Origin: Methylococcales bacterium
GTDB lineage: Bacteria; Pseudomonadota; Gammaproteobacteria; Methylococcales; Methylomonadaceae
Reading direction: 5' to 3'
DNA: 64,000 nucleotides
Assembly (NCBI GenBank): GCA_028707085.1
Contig: JAQTUW010000006.1
Span: 1 to 64,000, forward strand
In this document: piece after piece, positions 43,741-53,468 of the stretch
Layout: each line of letters opens with the position of its first letter
How positions within the stretch are numbered: the stretch's first letter is position 1
Notes under the pieces: model-generated
The model's database searches: none
Told to the model about the DNA's origin: nothing
Seen by the model: the letters and a program-made list of their open reading frames with translations, nothing else
Made by a program: the position numbers and the translations under genes

Positions 43741-44151
43741 ATGGGATTTAAAACCAATTCCGAAGACGACGAAGCAGTCAGCGAAATCAACGTCACCCCG
43801 CTAGTCGATGTGATGCTGGTGCTGGTAATCATTCTGCTGGTCACTGCCCCCCTGCTGACCCAGTCGGTAAACGTGGCGTTGCCGAAAACCGCGACCACCA
43901 TTCCGGACACCGAGAAGCAGCCTTTTCAGCTCGGCATTGACGCCCAGGGCGTCATCACCCTTAACAAAAACCCGATTGCCGACATGAACGCCCTGGAAAC
44001 CACACTAAAAGACGAACTGGCGAAAAACCCGGAAATGGTCGTACATATGTATGCCGACCAGAGCATCAATTACGGAAAGGTTGCCGAGGTCATGGCCGCC
44101 GTACAGCATGCCGGCATCTCAAAACTGGCCTTCGTCTCGGTGGAGAAATAA
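43741..44151 (+). CDS. exbD: Biopolymer transport protein ExbD
   Basis: Partner of ExbB and TonB, with a single membrane helix and a periplasmic domain. NVTPLVDVMLVLVIILLVTAP carries the essential membrane Asp. The ATG at 43741 (136 residues) has ACAGGAG upstream; an ATG at 43720 would overlap exbB and lacks a site. It is the last gene of the operon, followed by two hairpins (44197-44225 and 44307-44325). Confidence 0.95.
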   Translation: MGFKTNSEDDEAVSEINVTPLVDVMLVLVIILLVTAPLLTQSVNVALPKTATTIPDTEKQPFQLGIDAQGVITLNKNPIADMNALETTLKDELAKNPEMVVHMYADQSINYGKVAEVMAAVQHAGISKLAFVSVEK

Positions 44152-44196
44152 AGCGGAATGTATTATCATTCTCGCCGGACAAACCGTTAAATGACA

Positions 44197-44225
44197 GGGC
44201 GCAATAGCGAATACGCGTTGCGCCC
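44197..44225 (+). terminator. Hairpin after exbD
   Basis: GGGCGCAA (44197-44204) pairs with TTGCGCCC (44218-44225) 46 bases after the exbD stop. No clear T-tract follows, so termination efficiency is uncertain. Confidence 0.45.
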
Positions 44226-44306
44226 CAGGCTCAAAGCCAATCTGGTTGAACGGAAACTTTTTATATCAATGCCCTACTGTTAATTCCGGGCATGCAGAAT
44301 CATCAA

Positions 44307-44325
44307 AGCCCGGTTCTTTCGGGCT
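44307..44325. terminator. Hairpin between exbD and rimK
   Basis: AGCCCG (44307-44312) pairs with CGGGCT (44320-44325) in the gap where the exbD and rimK transcripts converge, 14 bases past the rimK stop. A short T run follows on the leftward strand. It is probably the rimK terminator. Confidence 0.55.
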
Positions 44326-44338
44326 CATTTCATAGCCC

Positions 44339-45253
44339 TCAGCCGACCATCGAACCTGACCGCGACCCCGCCTTGCTCCTGGCAATGTTTTTTTCAATGT
44401 ACTCGATCATCAGGGCAGCGATATCCTTCTCGCAGGTCTTTTCTATGCCTTCCAGTCCGGGGGATGAATTCACCTCCATCACTAGCGGCCCACGTCTGGA
44501 GCGCAGCAAATCGACGCCGCAAACATCCAGGCCCATGACTTTGGCGGCGTGAACCGCCGCCGCCCGCTCCTGCGGACTAAGCCTTACCACTGTCGCCGTG
44601 CCGCCGCGATGCAGATTGGAACGGAACTCGCCCTCGCGACCCTGGCGTTTTATAGCGGCCACGACCTTGTCGCCCAGCACAAAGCAGCGGATATCGCTGC
44701 CATTGGCTTCCTGAATGAACTCCTGCACCATAATATTGGCATTAAGCCCCATAAAAGCCTGAATGACGCTATGGGCGGCATTATGGGTTTCGGCCAGCAC
44801 CACGCCTATGCCCTGGGAACCTTCAACCAGCTTGATCACCAGCGGCGCACCGCCCACTTCGGCAATCAGATCCTCGATGCTATCGGGATTATGGGCAAAA
44901 GCGGTAATCGGCAAATCGATGCCCTTGCGCGCCAGCAACTGGCTGGACGCCAGTTTGTCGCGGGAACGGCTGATGGCGTCGGAATTATTCAGCACGAAGG
45001 TGCTCATCACCTCGAATTGCCGTAAAACCGCCGTGCCGTAAAAAGTGACTGACGCCCCTATCCGCGGAATGACCGCATCAAACCCGGTCAGGTTTTCGCC
45101 CTGATAATGAATGGACGGCTTCATCGAGGTAATATTCATATAACAATGCGTCGGATCCAGCACCCGAACTTCATGTCCGCGTACTGTGGCGGCTTCCACC
45201 AGCCGCACACTGGAATATAAGGTGCTATCGCGGGAAAGAATGGCTATTTTCAT
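44339..45253 (-). CDS. rimK: RimK-type ATP-grasp ligase (ribosomal protein S6--L-glutamate ligase)
   Basis: Adds glutamate residues to the C-terminus of ribosomal protein S6 or a related target. The 304 residues start [22 protein letters not shown]. The ATP-grasp lid and core follow: [40 protein letters not shown] and the metal-binding [14 protein letters not shown]. Sequence and length fit E. coli RimK (300). It lies 14 bases after mtnC on the same strand, so read-through from the methionine-salvage genes is possible. Confidence 0.93.
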   Translation of the reverse strand: MKIAILSRDSTLYSSVRLVEAATVRGHEVRVLDPTHCYMNITSMKPSIHYQGENLTGFDAVIPRIGASVTFYGTAVLRQFEVMSTFVLNNSDAISRSRDKLASSQLLARKGIDLPITAFAHNPDSIEDLIAEVGGAPLVIKLVEGSQGIGVVLAETHNAAHSVIQAFMGLNANIMVQEFIQEANGSDIRCFVLGDKVVAAIKRQGREGEFRSNLHRGGTATVVRLSPQERAAAVHAAKVMGLDVCGVDLLRSRRGPLVMEVNSSPGLEGIEKTCEKDIAALMIEYIEKNIARSKAGSRSGSMVG

Positions 45254-45267
45254 GCGTTTTGCCGGAA

Positions 45268-45942
45268 TTAAAGCGGAATGCCATCAAAATCGGCGATCTG
45301 GCGATGCGCCGCCCGATTATCGATACTTTGCCCTCTCACCAACCAGTAAGTCTCGAAACCGGCTTGCCGGGCGGCGTCCAGTTCTTCCTTGCTATCCGAC
45401 AGGAACAGGATTTCCCCGGCCGGCAAATTTATCTGCCCGGCAATGCGCGCATAAGACGAAACGTCCTTCTTGCCGCCGATATGGGTATCGAAAAAACCGG
45501 AAAACAGCGGCGTCAAATCGCCATAGGCGCTATACCCAAACAGCAGCTTCTGGGCCTGAACCGAACCGGAAGAATAAACATATAGCGCATAACCCTGTCC
45601 TTTAAACAACTTTAACCGCCTTGCCGCATCTTCATAAAGATGGCCTTCAAAATCGCCCTGCCTATAACCGGCTTGCCAGATAAGGCCCTGCAAGGTTTTG
45701 AGCGGGGTGATCTTTTGGTCACGGTCTATCCAGTCCAGAAACTGTGCGATGAGCTGTTCTTCAGTCAGTTCCGTTCCCACTTCGCGGCGGGCGTCGGCCA
45801 GCAGGGCCGCAACCTGCGCATCGTCGCGCTGGCTGCGAACAAAATCGGCCAGATGCTGGCGGGCATAGGGAAAAAGCACATCCTTGACGAAAGACAGCGA
45901 TGAGGTCGTGCCTTCAATATCGGTAACGATAGCTTTGATCAT
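45268..45942 (-). CDS. mtnC: Enolase-phosphatase E1
   Basis: Bifunctional HAD enzyme of methionine salvage, turning the diketone phosphate into acireductone. Starting at ATG 45942 (225 residues), it has the atypical first motif [10 protein letters not shown], where Glu replaces the second Asp. [17 protein letters not shown] and [16 protein letters not shown] follow. The start overlaps the mtnD stop (ATGA). The frame extends upstream inside mtnD, but that leader is not real. Confidence 0.95.
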   Translation of the reverse strand: MIKAIVTDIEGTTSSLSFVKDVLFPYARQHLADFVRSQRDDAQVAALLADARREVGTELTEEQLIAQFLDWIDRDQKITPLKTLQGLIWQAGYRQGDFEGHLYEDAARRLKLFKGQGYALYVYSSGSVQAQKLLFGYSAYGDLTPLFSGFFDTHIGGKKDVSSYARIAGQINLPAGEILFLSDSKEELDAARQAGFETYWLVRGQSIDNRAAHRQIADFDGIPL

Positions 45943-46496
45943 AGTGCGGCCCGATACTGATCCAGCGTCGGGAAGCTGTCTGCGATGGGATTGCCGGTAA
46001 ATTCCGCAACCCAGCCTTCTTCGGTGGTAAACAGCCGGATGCATTTAAAATCCGGATTCTCGCCCATGTCGAACCAGTGCGTGGTATTGGCCGGCACGCT
46101 GATCAGGTCGCCCTGTTCGCACAGCACCGCATAAACCTTATCCGCCACATGCAGATAAAACAGGCCGCAGCCTTCGACAAAAAACCGGACTTCAAAATCG
46201 CCATGGGTATGTTCGGCAAGAAATTTCTGCCGTAATTGCGCGCTATTCGGATGATCGGGCTTGAGGCTGATCACATCGACGGATTTAAAACCATACTGTC
46301 GGCTAAGCGTGTCGATGGAAGACCGGTAGGCGTCCAGCACCGTCCGGGCGTCGGCGTCGGCGGCAAATTCACATTCCGCCTGCCAGCGCTGAAACTGCAC
46401 GCCCAGGCCCTGCAATTGTCCGGCGATAGTCTCAAAGTCGCGGTAGGTAGCGGCTGATTGCGGCTGGGTATCGGGATAGATGGTTAATGCACTCAT
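45939..46496 (-). CDS. mtnD: Acireductone dioxygenase
   Basis: Cupin metalloenzyme that oxidises acireductone to the methionine keto-acid precursor. The 185 residues include the metal ligands in EHTHGDFEVRFFVEG (His, His and Glu) and the later His in ANTTHWFDMGENPDFKCIRLF. The family's Fe/Ni choice cannot be read from sequence. It lies 2 bases after mtnB and overlaps mtnC. Confidence 0.95.
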   Translation of the reverse strand: MSALTIYPDTQPQSAATYRDFETIAGQLQGLGVQFQRWQAECEFAADADARTVLDAYRSSIDTLSRQYGFKSVDVISLKPDHPNSAQLRQKFLAEHTHGDFEVRFFVEGCGLFYLHVADKVYAVLCEQGDLISVPANTTHWFDMGENPDFKCIRLFTTEEGWVAEFTGNPIADSFPTLDQYRAAL

Positions 46497-46498
46497 AG

Positions 46499-47116
46499 TT
46501 ATTTGACTCCGCGCAAGCGAATTTCACAATCGAACAAAAACTCCAGCGCCTCAAGATAGCGCAAGGCGTCCGCAACCGACGGCCCCCACGTGTAAAAACC
46601 GTGACCGGCAATGATATAGGCATGAATTTCGCCATGCTTGTCAAGATACGCCTCCACGGCTGCCGCCAGACGCGGTATATCCTGATCATTGGCAAAAATC
46701 GGAATACTGATCCGAATTTCGTGAGTATCCACCCCATTCAGTGCTTTTAGCAACTCGTAATTTTCCAGCACGATCAGATCCTTAAACAGCCGCGCCGTCA
46801 GCGTGGCGTTAATGGAATGCGGATGCAGCACCGAGTTGACCAGGGGAAAACGCTGATAAAGGGAGGTGTGCAGCAGGGTTTCGGCCGAGGGTTTTTTGCC
46901 GTCCAGCGAACGCCCGTCAGGCCCGATCACCATGATGTCTTCACGCTGTAAACAGCCTTTATGCCTGCCGGACACCGTAATGGCGATATTGCCATCGCTC
47001 AGCCTTGCCGAAAAATTGCCGCTGGTGGCAGGTACCCAGCCTTTACTGTCTATAAAACGCCCGGCGGCAATCAGCTCGTCGGCTTTGCAATAGAATTCGT
47101 CGGTTTTCAAAGTCAT
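46499..47116 (-). CDS. mtnB: Methylthioribulose-1-phosphate dehydratase
   Basis: Class II aldolase-like zinc enzyme that dehydrates methylthioribulose-1-phosphate. From ATG 47116 the product has about 205 residues. VPATSGNFSARLSDGNIAIT, the zinc His pair in SVLHPHSINATLTARLF and HGFYTWGPSVADA are seen. The frame continues upstream into rnpB, but that part is RNA-coding. mtnB begins about 29 bases after the RNase P RNA ends. It leads mtnB-mtnD-mtnC; mtnA is not in the window. Confidence 0.93.
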   Translation of the reverse strand: MTLKTDEFYCKADELIAAGRFIDSKGWVPATSGNFSARLSDGNIAITVSGRHKGCLQREDIMVIGPDGRSLDGKKPSAETLLHTSLYQRFPLVNSVLHPHSINATLTARLFKDLIVLENYELLKALNGVDTHEIRISIPIFANDQDIPRLAAAVEAYLDKHGEIHAYIIAGHGFYTWGPSVADALRYLEALEFLFDCEIRLRGVK

Positions 47117-47144
47117 CTGGAATCGGTTTGCGAATTGCAAAAAA

Positions 47145-47494
47145 GAAAGAGTTGGCCTGTAAGCCGGGTTCTGTCGAGAACAGCCATTCATCTAGGCGAC
47201 AAGTCACCCTGTCGCTCAAGCAATCTACCCAGGAGCCGCGCGGGCCACGCGTATGCTCCTCTATTTGATCTTGCTCCGGGCGGGGTTTTCCCTGCCACGC
47301 CTGTTACCAGGCGCGCGGTGCGCTCTTACCGCACCATTTCACCCTTACCGGGTTCCGGGGAACCAGGCGGTATATTTTCTGCGGCACTTTCCGTAGGCTC
47401 ACGCCTCCCAGGCATTACCTGGCGCCCTGCCCTATGGAGCCCGGACTTTCCTCCCTTTTATTTGCATAAAACGGCGACTGTTCGGCCAACTCTG
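47145..47494 (-). ncRNA. rnpB: RNase P RNA (class A)
   Basis: Catalytic RNA that removes tRNA 5' leaders. On the leftward strand, the 5' region has the universal GGAGGAAAGTCCGGGCTCC block, followed by CCAGGTAATGCCTGGGAGGCG. The 3' region has CGACAGAACCCGGCTTA. P1 is GAGTTGGCC (47492-47484) pairing with GGCCAACTC (47157-47149). A -10 box at 47506-47501 places the 5' end at about 47494. T-rich sequence (TTTCTTTTTT) follows P1. The length of about 350 bases is normal for class A RNase P RNA. Confidence 0.96.
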
Positions 47495-47500
47495 GTGGTG

Positions 47501-47506
47501 ATTATA
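47501..47506 (-). promoter_or_regulatory. -10 box of rnpB
   Basis: On the leftward strand TATAAT is preceded by TG (TGTATAAT), a near-extended -10. It is 7 bases before the RNase P RNA 5' end predicted from P1 pairing. No convincing -35 is seen. Confidence 0.65.
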
Positions 47507-47589
47507 CAGAAGTTCGGGAAAGGGTTAGTCCGTTTTACAGCAAACATTGCCTCCATGAAAGCAAAACCCATCATTCCCGGCTTGCCAGA

Positions 47590-47727
47590 CTACTTGCCAA
47601 TGAGCCCCAGGGAGGCAATGCTGAACACTAATGTGGAGAAAACAAATTCACCGGACATGAAATCAATGACAGCAATAGTAAAAATCAACCGGCTCAGTAT
47701 TTGAAATAAAGTGCTTGATTTGTTCAT
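47590..47727 (-). CDS. 45-residue membrane peptide upstream of rnpB
   Basis: ATG at 47727 with AAGGCGGAAAA as ribosome site. The product is MNKSSTLFQILSRL followed by two short hydrophobic stretches (about residues 14-24 and 28-44), split by MSGEF, ending LIGK. One hairpin-like or single membrane pass is likely. No family recognised. It ends about 95 bases before the rnpB start and has no visible terminator of its own. Confidence 0.6.
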   Translation of the reverse strand: MNKSSTLFQILSRLIFTIAVIDFMSGEFVFSTLVFSIASLGLIGK

Positions 47728-48027
47728 TTTTCCGCCTTGACTAAAAGTCATTTTTTAATTGCGGCTCAACTATATACCCATAAAAAAATTTTACAATCAG
47801 GCAATTTGTGTATGGTTTATTTCTTATTTAGAAACAAACTAGGCAAATGAATTACAAAACCATCTCATTTCAGGTGTTTTTCATCCCGCTTTAAATGTGC
47901 CACAATATGCTGCGATTTAGAAATCAGTCCAAATCCCTGCCTGTTGAAAAAATATCAGACCGGCCGCCACCGCCCCGGCTTAAACCGCGACATAATGCTA
48001 CGCATCAGAATTTAACCCTATCGCCAC
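47728..48027. other. Intergenic region, no gene seen
   Basis: A 300-base AT-rich gap between the divergent 45-residue peptide gene and dusA. No coding frame with a ribosome site, RNA gene or repeat was found; it presumably holds both promoters. Confidence 0.5.
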
Positions 48028-49005
48028 ATGATGAACACCGACATTCCGGGCAAACGCTTTTCAGTCGCGCCCATGCTGGACTGGACAGACCGGCATTGCC
48101 GCTATTTTCACCGCATGCTATCCAGCCACAGCCTGCTGTATAGCGAGATGGTCAGCACCGGCGCCATCCTCCACGGCAACCGCCAAACCCATCTGCAATT
48201 CGACCCCGCCGAGCATCCCGTCGCCCTGCAATTGGGCGGCAGCAATCCGGCAGAGCTGGCCTTATGCGCAAAAATTACCGAAGACTTTGGCTATGACGAA
48301 ATCAATCTGAACATCGGCTGCCCCAGCCCCAGGGTACGGAACGGCAGCTTCGGCGCCTGCCTGATGGCCGAACCCGAACTGGTCGCGGCATGTGTCGCGG
48401 CAATGCGGCAGACGGTTAAAATTCCGGTCACGGTAAAATCCCGGATAGGCATCGATGACCGCGATTCCTATCCGGAACTGGTTGACTTTATTGCCACAAT
48501 CGCCGCCGCCGGCTGCGAAACCTTTATTGTGCATGCCCGCAAAGCTTGGTTGTCCGGCCTGTCGCCCAAGCAAAACCGGGAAATTCCGCCCTTGCGTTAC
48601 GATGTGGTGCTACGCCTGAAACAAGATTTTCCGGATCTGAATATCGTCATCAATGGCGGCGTCACCAGCCTGGAAACGGCGCTCGATCTATTGCGCGGCG
48701 TGGATGGCGTCATGCTGGGCAGGGAGATTTACCATAACCCCTATTTGCTGTCGGAAGTTGACGCCCGAATTTTTAATGACCATCATGCCGTCAAATCTCG
48801 CCGGGACATCGTGCTGACCTTATTGCCTTATGTTGAGGCGCAATTGCGGCAGGGCGTACGGCTGAATAGCATGAGCCGCCATTATCTGGGGCTGTTTCAC
48901 GGCGTCAACGGGGCCAGAGCCTGGCGCCGGCATCTGAGCGAACACGCCACCCGACGCGGCGCGGATCAGCGAGTTTTACTGGATGCCTTAGAATTTACGG
49001 TTTGA
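48028..49005 (+). CDS. dusA: tRNA-dihydrouridine(20/20a) synthase DusA
   Basis: FMN enzyme that reduces uridine 20/20a in tRNA D-loops. The 325-residue protein begins [19 protein letters not shown], typical of Dus[21 protein letters not shown] carries the catalytic Cys, [20 protein letters not shown] is diagnostic for the DusA subfamily, and [10 protein letters not shown] is the flavin-phosphate site. Two adjacent ATGs (48028, 48031) could serve as start. Confidence 0.95.
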   Translation: MMNTDIPGKRFSVAPMLDWTDRHCRYFHRMLSSHSLLYSEMVSTGAILHGNRQTHLQFDPAEHPVALQLGGSNPAELALCAKITEDFGYDEINLNIGCPSPRVRNGSFGACLMAEPELVAACVAAMRQTVKIPVTVKSRIGIDDRDSYPELVDFIATIAAAGCETFIVHARKAWLSGLSPKQNREIPPLRYDVVLRLKQDFPDLNIVINGGVTSLETALDLLRGVDGVMLGREIYHNPYLLSEVDARIFNDHHAVKSRRDIVLTLLPYVEAQLRQGVRLNSMSRHYLGLFHGVNGARAWRRHLSEHATRRGADQRVLLDALEFTV

Positions 49006-49043
49006 TACTGGTATACTCAGCAACTTTTTATCTTGGGTGCATA

Positions 49044-49586
49044 ATGGAAGAACATTTTTCCAAAATTATTGAAGCAATAGGCGAAGATGTAACCCGTGAA
49101 GGGCTGGCCGACACGCCGAAACGCGCCGCCAAAGCCTTCCAGTTTCTCTGCAACGGTTATGAAAAAACCCTGGATGAAGTTCTGAACGGCGCAATTTTTC
49201 AAGCCGATACCGAAGACATGGTAATCGTAAAGAATATTGAACTATATTCTCTGTGCGAGCATCATCTGTTACCGTTTATCGGCAAATGCCATATCGGTTA
49301 TTTGCCGCAAGGCAAGGTGGTGGGCCTGTCCAAACTAGCCCGGATTGTCGATATGTACGGCCGACGCCTGCAAATTCAGGAACGCCTGACCAAACAGATC
49401 GCAACGGCGGTGGAAACGGCCATTGATGCCCGCGGCGTGGCTGTGGTCATCGAAGCCAAGCACTTGTGCATGATGATGCGCGGCGTTGAAAAACAGAATT
49501 CGGTGATGACCACTTCTGTGATGACCGGCATCTTCCGTGAAGAAATCAGCACCCGCTCCGAATTTCTTAACCTAATCAACCGCTAA
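49044..49586 (+). CDS. folE: GTP cyclohydrolase I
   Basis: Makes dihydroneopterin triphosphate, the first step of folate or tetrahydropterin synthesis. From ATG 49044 the protein has 180 residues. [21 protein letters not shown] provides the zinc Cys and active-site His, [20 protein letters not shown] is present, and the second zinc Cys is in [19 protein letters not shown]. The frame opens at 49002 but the added residues are not family-like. hemH begins 4 bases after the stop. Confidence 0.96.
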   Translation: MEEHFSKIIEAIGEDVTREGLADTPKRAAKAFQFLCNGYEKTLDEVLNGAIFQADTEDMVIVKNIELYSLCEHHLLPFIGKCHIGYLPQGKVVGLSKLARIVDMYGRRLQIQERLTKQIATAVETAIDARGVAVVIEAKHLCMMMRGVEKQNSVMTTSVMTGIFREEISTRSEFLNLINR

Positions 49587-49590
49587 ACTC

Positions 49591-50559
49591 ATGACTGCGC
49601 AGATAACCGGAAAAACAGGCGTGTTACTGGTCAATCTCGGCTCGCCCGAGTCTCCGTCCACCGGTGATGTGCGGCGTTTTCTGCGCGAGTTTCTCGGCGA
49701 CCCGCGGGTGGTCAATCTGCCGCGCATGCTCTGGTGGCTGATTTTAAACCTGTTTATATTACCGTTTCGGCCGCGCAAATCGGCGCACGCCTACCGCAGC
49801 ATCTGGTCGGAGGATGGTTCGCCGCTGATCGCGCATACCCGGCAACTGACGGACAAACTGAACGCGCGATACGGCAATGAAAATCTGCTGATCTGCTGCG
49901 CAATGCGCTATGGCAAACCGGCCTTACGCGAAAAATTACAGCACTTTAAAAACCAGCATGTCCGGAAAATAATCATCCTGCCGCTCTACCCCCAGTATTC
50001 ATCGACCACAACTGCAGCAGTCTACGATGTTCTGGCAACCGAACTGCTTGGCTGGCGGCGCATTCCCAGTATTCGTTTTATTAGCGACTATTACCGCAAT
50101 CCGATTTATATCCAGGCAATTGCCGATTCGATCCGCCAGCACTGGCGAGAGCATGGACAGGCTGAGCTACTGCTTTTCTCGTTTCACGGCCTGCCCGCCA
50201 AACTCACCGAACTAGGCGACCCCTATTTTCATCACTGCCGGCAGACATCCGCTCTGATCGCTGATAAACTGGATCTGCATGAGAGCCAATGGCAAATGGT
50301 ATTCCAGTCCCGATTCGGCAAGGCGAAATGGCTGCAGCCTTACTGCGTGGAAGTCTTGCAAAGCCTGCCGCAACAGGGCATCAAAAACCTCGATATCATC
50401 TGCCCAGGCTTTGCGGTGGATTGCCTGGAAACCCTGGAGGAAATCGCCCAGACCAATAAAAAAATTTTTATTGCGGCCGGCGGCGAAAATTATCGCTATA
50501 TTAAGGCGCTAAATGCTGAAGACGCTCATGTCGAACTGCTGCACAATTTAATAAAATAG
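49591..50559 (+). CDS. hemH: Ferrochelatase
   Basis: Inserts Fe(II) into protoporphyrin IX to give haem. The 322-residue protein has the N-terminal GVLLVNLGSPESPSTGDVRRFLREFL, the PLYPQYSSTTTAAVYD motif, the metal-site LLFSFHGLPAKLTELGDPY (catalytic His), and ICPGFAVDCLETLEEI. Probably co-transcribed with folE. Confidence 0.96.
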   Translation: MTAQITGKTGVLLVNLGSPESPSTGDVRRFLREFLGDPRVVNLPRMLWWLILNLFILPFRPRKSAHAYRSIWSEDGSPLIAHTRQLTDKLNARYGNENLLICCAMRYGKPALREKLQHFKNQHVRKIIILPLYPQYSSTTTAAVYDVLATELLGWRRIPSIRFISDYYRNPIYIQAIADSIRQHWREHGQAELLLFSFHGLPAKLTELGDPYFHHCRQTSALIADKLDLHESQWQMVFQSRFGKAKWLQPYCVEVLQSLPQQGIKNLDIICPGFAVDCLETLEEIAQTNKKIFIAAGGENYRYIKALNAEDAHVELLHNLIK

Positions 50560-50652
50560 CCGCTGACTGCCTATCCTGTAACGCGCATACTAATTTGCGG
50601 ATACGGAAATGCCGGCACATCGGCCGAGGCGTATAAAAAAACCGGGGGCAAC

Positions 50653-52248
50653 ATGCAACAAAATGTCTTACAAAGCTGGAATGGCGAATGGCCGGCGGCC
50701 AGATCGAGCAAACCGCTACCTTTAGGCGAAGGCGTACTCGATCAAAGCGGCTTTAACGCCATAGAAGTCGACGAACTGTTCGACCACCTCAATTACGCCG
50801 CCACCCTGGCCGGGCAATCGGTTCTGTACCGTTCGCTGACGCAACCGTTGGACAGCTCGGACACCATACTCGCCAAACAGGAAGCCGTGCGGGAAATCCG
50901 TGACAACCCCGATATCAGAAACAATATCGAGAACATGGTCGCCCATGCCGCGCGGGGCGAAAAACGCCTGTATCTGCTGTTGTTCGGTAAATTTTTAGGT
51001 TCGTTCGGCACCGCTCGCGAACACGATCAAATTGAAGGCTACGGCTACAGGCAGTATGTGCGCGGCGCCCGTTTTGCTCTTGACCTGGTTGACGCCGTAC
51101 ACGGCTCGCATACCCCGGACAGCGCTTATTTACAAGCCGTTTTCAATAAAATCGGCCGCTTTTCGGATAGCAACACCTATTCGCTGATGGTCGGCCCGGT
51201 TTACAATAGCGAAAAAGGCCTGCAAAGCAAGGAAGAACGCCGCCATTCGCTATCGCCAGCCACCATTTTCCGGCCTACCCTGTTCAAACCCCTGCTGATA
51301 TTGCTGATCTGCGCCATGATTTGGGGCGTCATTCAGATTTTTCCCACCGACCTGTTCAAATTCGGCCGGGACAGCATTTCGATCGGCTCGGTATTTTTTC
51401 TACCCTTGCTGCTGGCCTATATTCCGGTCGTAGGTGGTTACGACCGGGATCATTGCATTATTCCCCTCCGCGATCTGTACAAGGATTCGGCGGAACTCGG
51501 CGAAATGCTGGACGGCCTGGGCCAGCTCGACGAATTACTGGCTTTTATCAAATATGCGGAAGATTATGGCAGTGAAACGGTATTGCCTGAAATAACCGTC
51601 GCCGAACAGCACGGCATCAGCCTGTCCAACGCCAGGAATCCGGTTCTGGGCCGCGGCAATCCTGCTTATGTTGGCAACGATTTTGTCATGCATCATGAAA
51701 GACTGGTTTTTATCACCGGCCCCAACAGCGGCGGCAAAACCGCGTTTTGCAAGACCGTTACCCAGATTCAGTTACTGGCGCAAATCGGCTGCTATGTGCC
51801 CGCCTCGGCAGCCAGCCTGACGGTTGCCGACCATATTTTTTATCAGGCTCCTGAAATCAGCCATCTTGACGATGGCGAAGGCCGCTTCGGCACGGAACTG
51901 AAACGCACCCGTGACATTTTTCTGACCAGCACAGGCAAAAGTCTGGTAGTGCTCGACGAAATGGCCGAAGGCACCACATTCGAAGAAAAAATGCAGTCGT
52001 CGATAGACGTGCTGGATGGTTTTTACCGGAAGGGCAATAGCACTATCCTAATTACCCACAACCATCAACTGGTGGATGTGTTTGTAACCCGAGGCAACGC
52101 CACCCCCAAACAGGTGGAATTTGCCGACGACATGCCGACCTTTAAACTGATACCCGGCATTTCCAGAATCAGCCATGCCGACCGGGTAGCCAAAAAAATC
52201 GGCTTTTCCAAACAAGACATCGACAATTATCTGGCGCAATCCGCATGA
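50653..52248 (+). CDS. MutS-family ATPase with predicted transmembrane segments
   Basis: A 531-residue protein whose C-terminal third is a MutS ATPase: Walker A GPNSGGKT (about residues 356-363), Walker [13 protein letters not shown] with the signature ELKRTRDIF before it, and [11 protein letters not shown]. It lacks the mismatch-recognition and connector domains. The clamp/lever region contains two predicted membrane helices at about 209-228 and 243-262, so the ATPase seems membrane-anchored. Not MutS1 and not MutS2 (no Smr domain). Its stop overlaps the purT start by 4 bases. Substrate unknown. Confidence 0.82.
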   Translation: MQQNVLQSWNGEWPAARSSKPLPLGEGVLDQSGFNAIEVDELFDHLNYAATLAGQSVLYRSLTQPLDSSDTILAKQEAVREIRDNPDIRNNIENMVAHAARGEKRLYLLLFGKFLGSFGTAREHDQIEGYGYRQYVRGARFALDLVDAVHGSHTPDSAYLQAVFNKIGRFSDSNTYSLMVGPVYNSEKGLQSKEERRHSLSPATIFRPTLFKPLLILLICAMIWGVIQIFPTDLFKFGRDSISIGSVFFLPLLLAYIPVVGGYDRDHCIIPLRDLYKDSAELGEMLDGLGQLDELLAFIKYAEDYGSETVLPEITVAEQHGISLSNARNPVLGRGNPAYVGNDFVMHHERLVFITGPNSGGKTAFCKTVTQIQLLAQIGCYVPASAASLTVADHIFYQAPEISHLDDGEGRFGTELKRTRDIFLTSTGKSLVVLDEMAEGTTFEEKMQSSIDVLDGFYRKGNSTILITHNHQLVDVFVTRGNATPKQVEFADDMPTFKLIPGISRISHADRVAKKIGFSKQDIDNYLAQSA

Positions 52249-53447
52249 AAACCGGCACCCCTTACACCACCAGCGCAACCAGGGCCTTACTGCTGGGCAG
52301 CGGCGAACTGGGAAAAGAAATTGCCATATCCCTGCAACGCTACGGCATTGAAGTCATCGCGGTAGACCGCTATGCAAACGCCCCCGCCATGCAGCTTGCC
52401 CACCGCAGCCACGTCATAGACATGACCGACGCCGCTGCGGTAAAGGCGGTCGTAACGGCAGAACAACCCGATTACATCATACCCGAGCTGGAAGCCATCG
52501 CCACCGAGGCCTTGGCGGAACTGGAAGCGGACGCCAAAACCACGGTCATACCCAACGCCCGGGCAATCCGCCTGACCATGAACCGCGAAGGCATACGCCA
52601 ACTGGCGGCGGAACAACTGGGCCTGCCGACTTCCGAATATGCTTTTGCCGAAACTTTCGAGCAGTTGCAGGCTGCCGTAGCCGGCGGCATCGGTTACCCC
52701 TGCTTCATCAAGCCGACCATGTCGTCCTCCGGCAAGGGTCAGTCCATGGTCAATAATGCCGAACAATTACAGGCTGCCTGGTATTACGCCAAAACCGCCG
52801 GTCGCACCGATACCGGCAAAGTGATCGTGGAAGGCAAGATCGACTTTGATTTTGAGATTACCCTGCTGACAGTGCGGGCGCTCAATGCCGACGGCGTTAT
52901 CGAAACCCGTTTTTGCGAAGCCATAGGCCATAGACAGGAAAACGGCGATTATCGGGAAAGCTGGCAACCCCAGGCCATGAGCCCCCAGGCCATCGTCCGT
53001 TCGCAGGAAATTGCCGCCGCCGTCACCGCGGCGCTGGGCGGCCTGGGCCTGTTTGGGGTGGAACTGTTTGTCAAGGGCGATCTGGTCTGGTTCAGCGAAG
53101 TCAGTCCCAGGCCGCATGATACCGGCATGGTGACCCTGATCAGTCAGCGGCAAAGCGAATTCGACCTGCATGTGCGGGCGATTCTGGGCCTGCCGGTTTC
53201 CACCGCGCTGGACAAAACCGCCGCCAGCGCGGTGATACTGGGCGGCATCGACAGCAAAAATGTCGAATACCACGGGCTGGACAAGGCGCTGGCGGCGCCG
53301 GATACCGAAATCCGCCTGTTCGGCAAGCCGGAGGCCTTTGTCGGCCGGCGCATGGGCGTGGCGCTGGCGACAGCCGATGATGTCGGCGAGGCGCGCAGTA
53401 AGGCTGTCAAGGCCGCCGGCCTGATTAGCGTCAAAGCCGTGAGTTGA
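52245..53447 (+). CDS. purT: Formate-dependent phosphoribosylglycinamide formyltransferase
   Basis: Adds formate, activated by ATP, to GAR in purine synthesis. The 400-residue ATP-grasp enzyme shows the N-terminal [19 protein letters not shown] and [16 protein letters not shown] in the ATP-binding lid. [26 protein letters not shown] and [15 protein letters not shown] near the end complete the pattern. Using free formate would suit one-carbon metabolism. The ATGA overlap with the MutS-type gene implies one transcript. Confidence 0.96.
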   Translation: MKTGTPYTTSATRALLLGSGELGKEIAISLQRYGIEVIAVDRYANAPAMQLAHRSHVIDMTDAAAVKAVVTAEQPDYIIPELEAIATEALAELEADAKTTVIPNARAIRLTMNREGIRQLAAEQLGLPTSEYAFAETFEQLQAAVAGGIGYPCFIKPTMSSSGKGQSMVNNAEQLQAAWYYAKTAGRTDTGKVIVEGKIDFDFEITLLTVRALNADGVIETRFCEAIGHRQENGDYRESWQPQAMSPQAIVRSQEIAAAVTAALGGLGLFGVELFVKGDLVWFSEVSPRPHDTGMVTLISQRQSEFDLHVRAILGLPVSTALDKTAASAVILGGIDSKNVEYHGLDKALAAPDTEIRLFGKPEAFVGRRMGVALATADDVGEARSKAVKAAGLISVKAVS

Positions 53448-53468
53448 ACCAGACCCGGAGCAGTCGAG

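Noticed and set aside
47895..48143. 82-residue frame overlapping the start of dusA
   Set aside because: It runs out of frame into dusA, which has unambiguous family sequence; no ribosome site.
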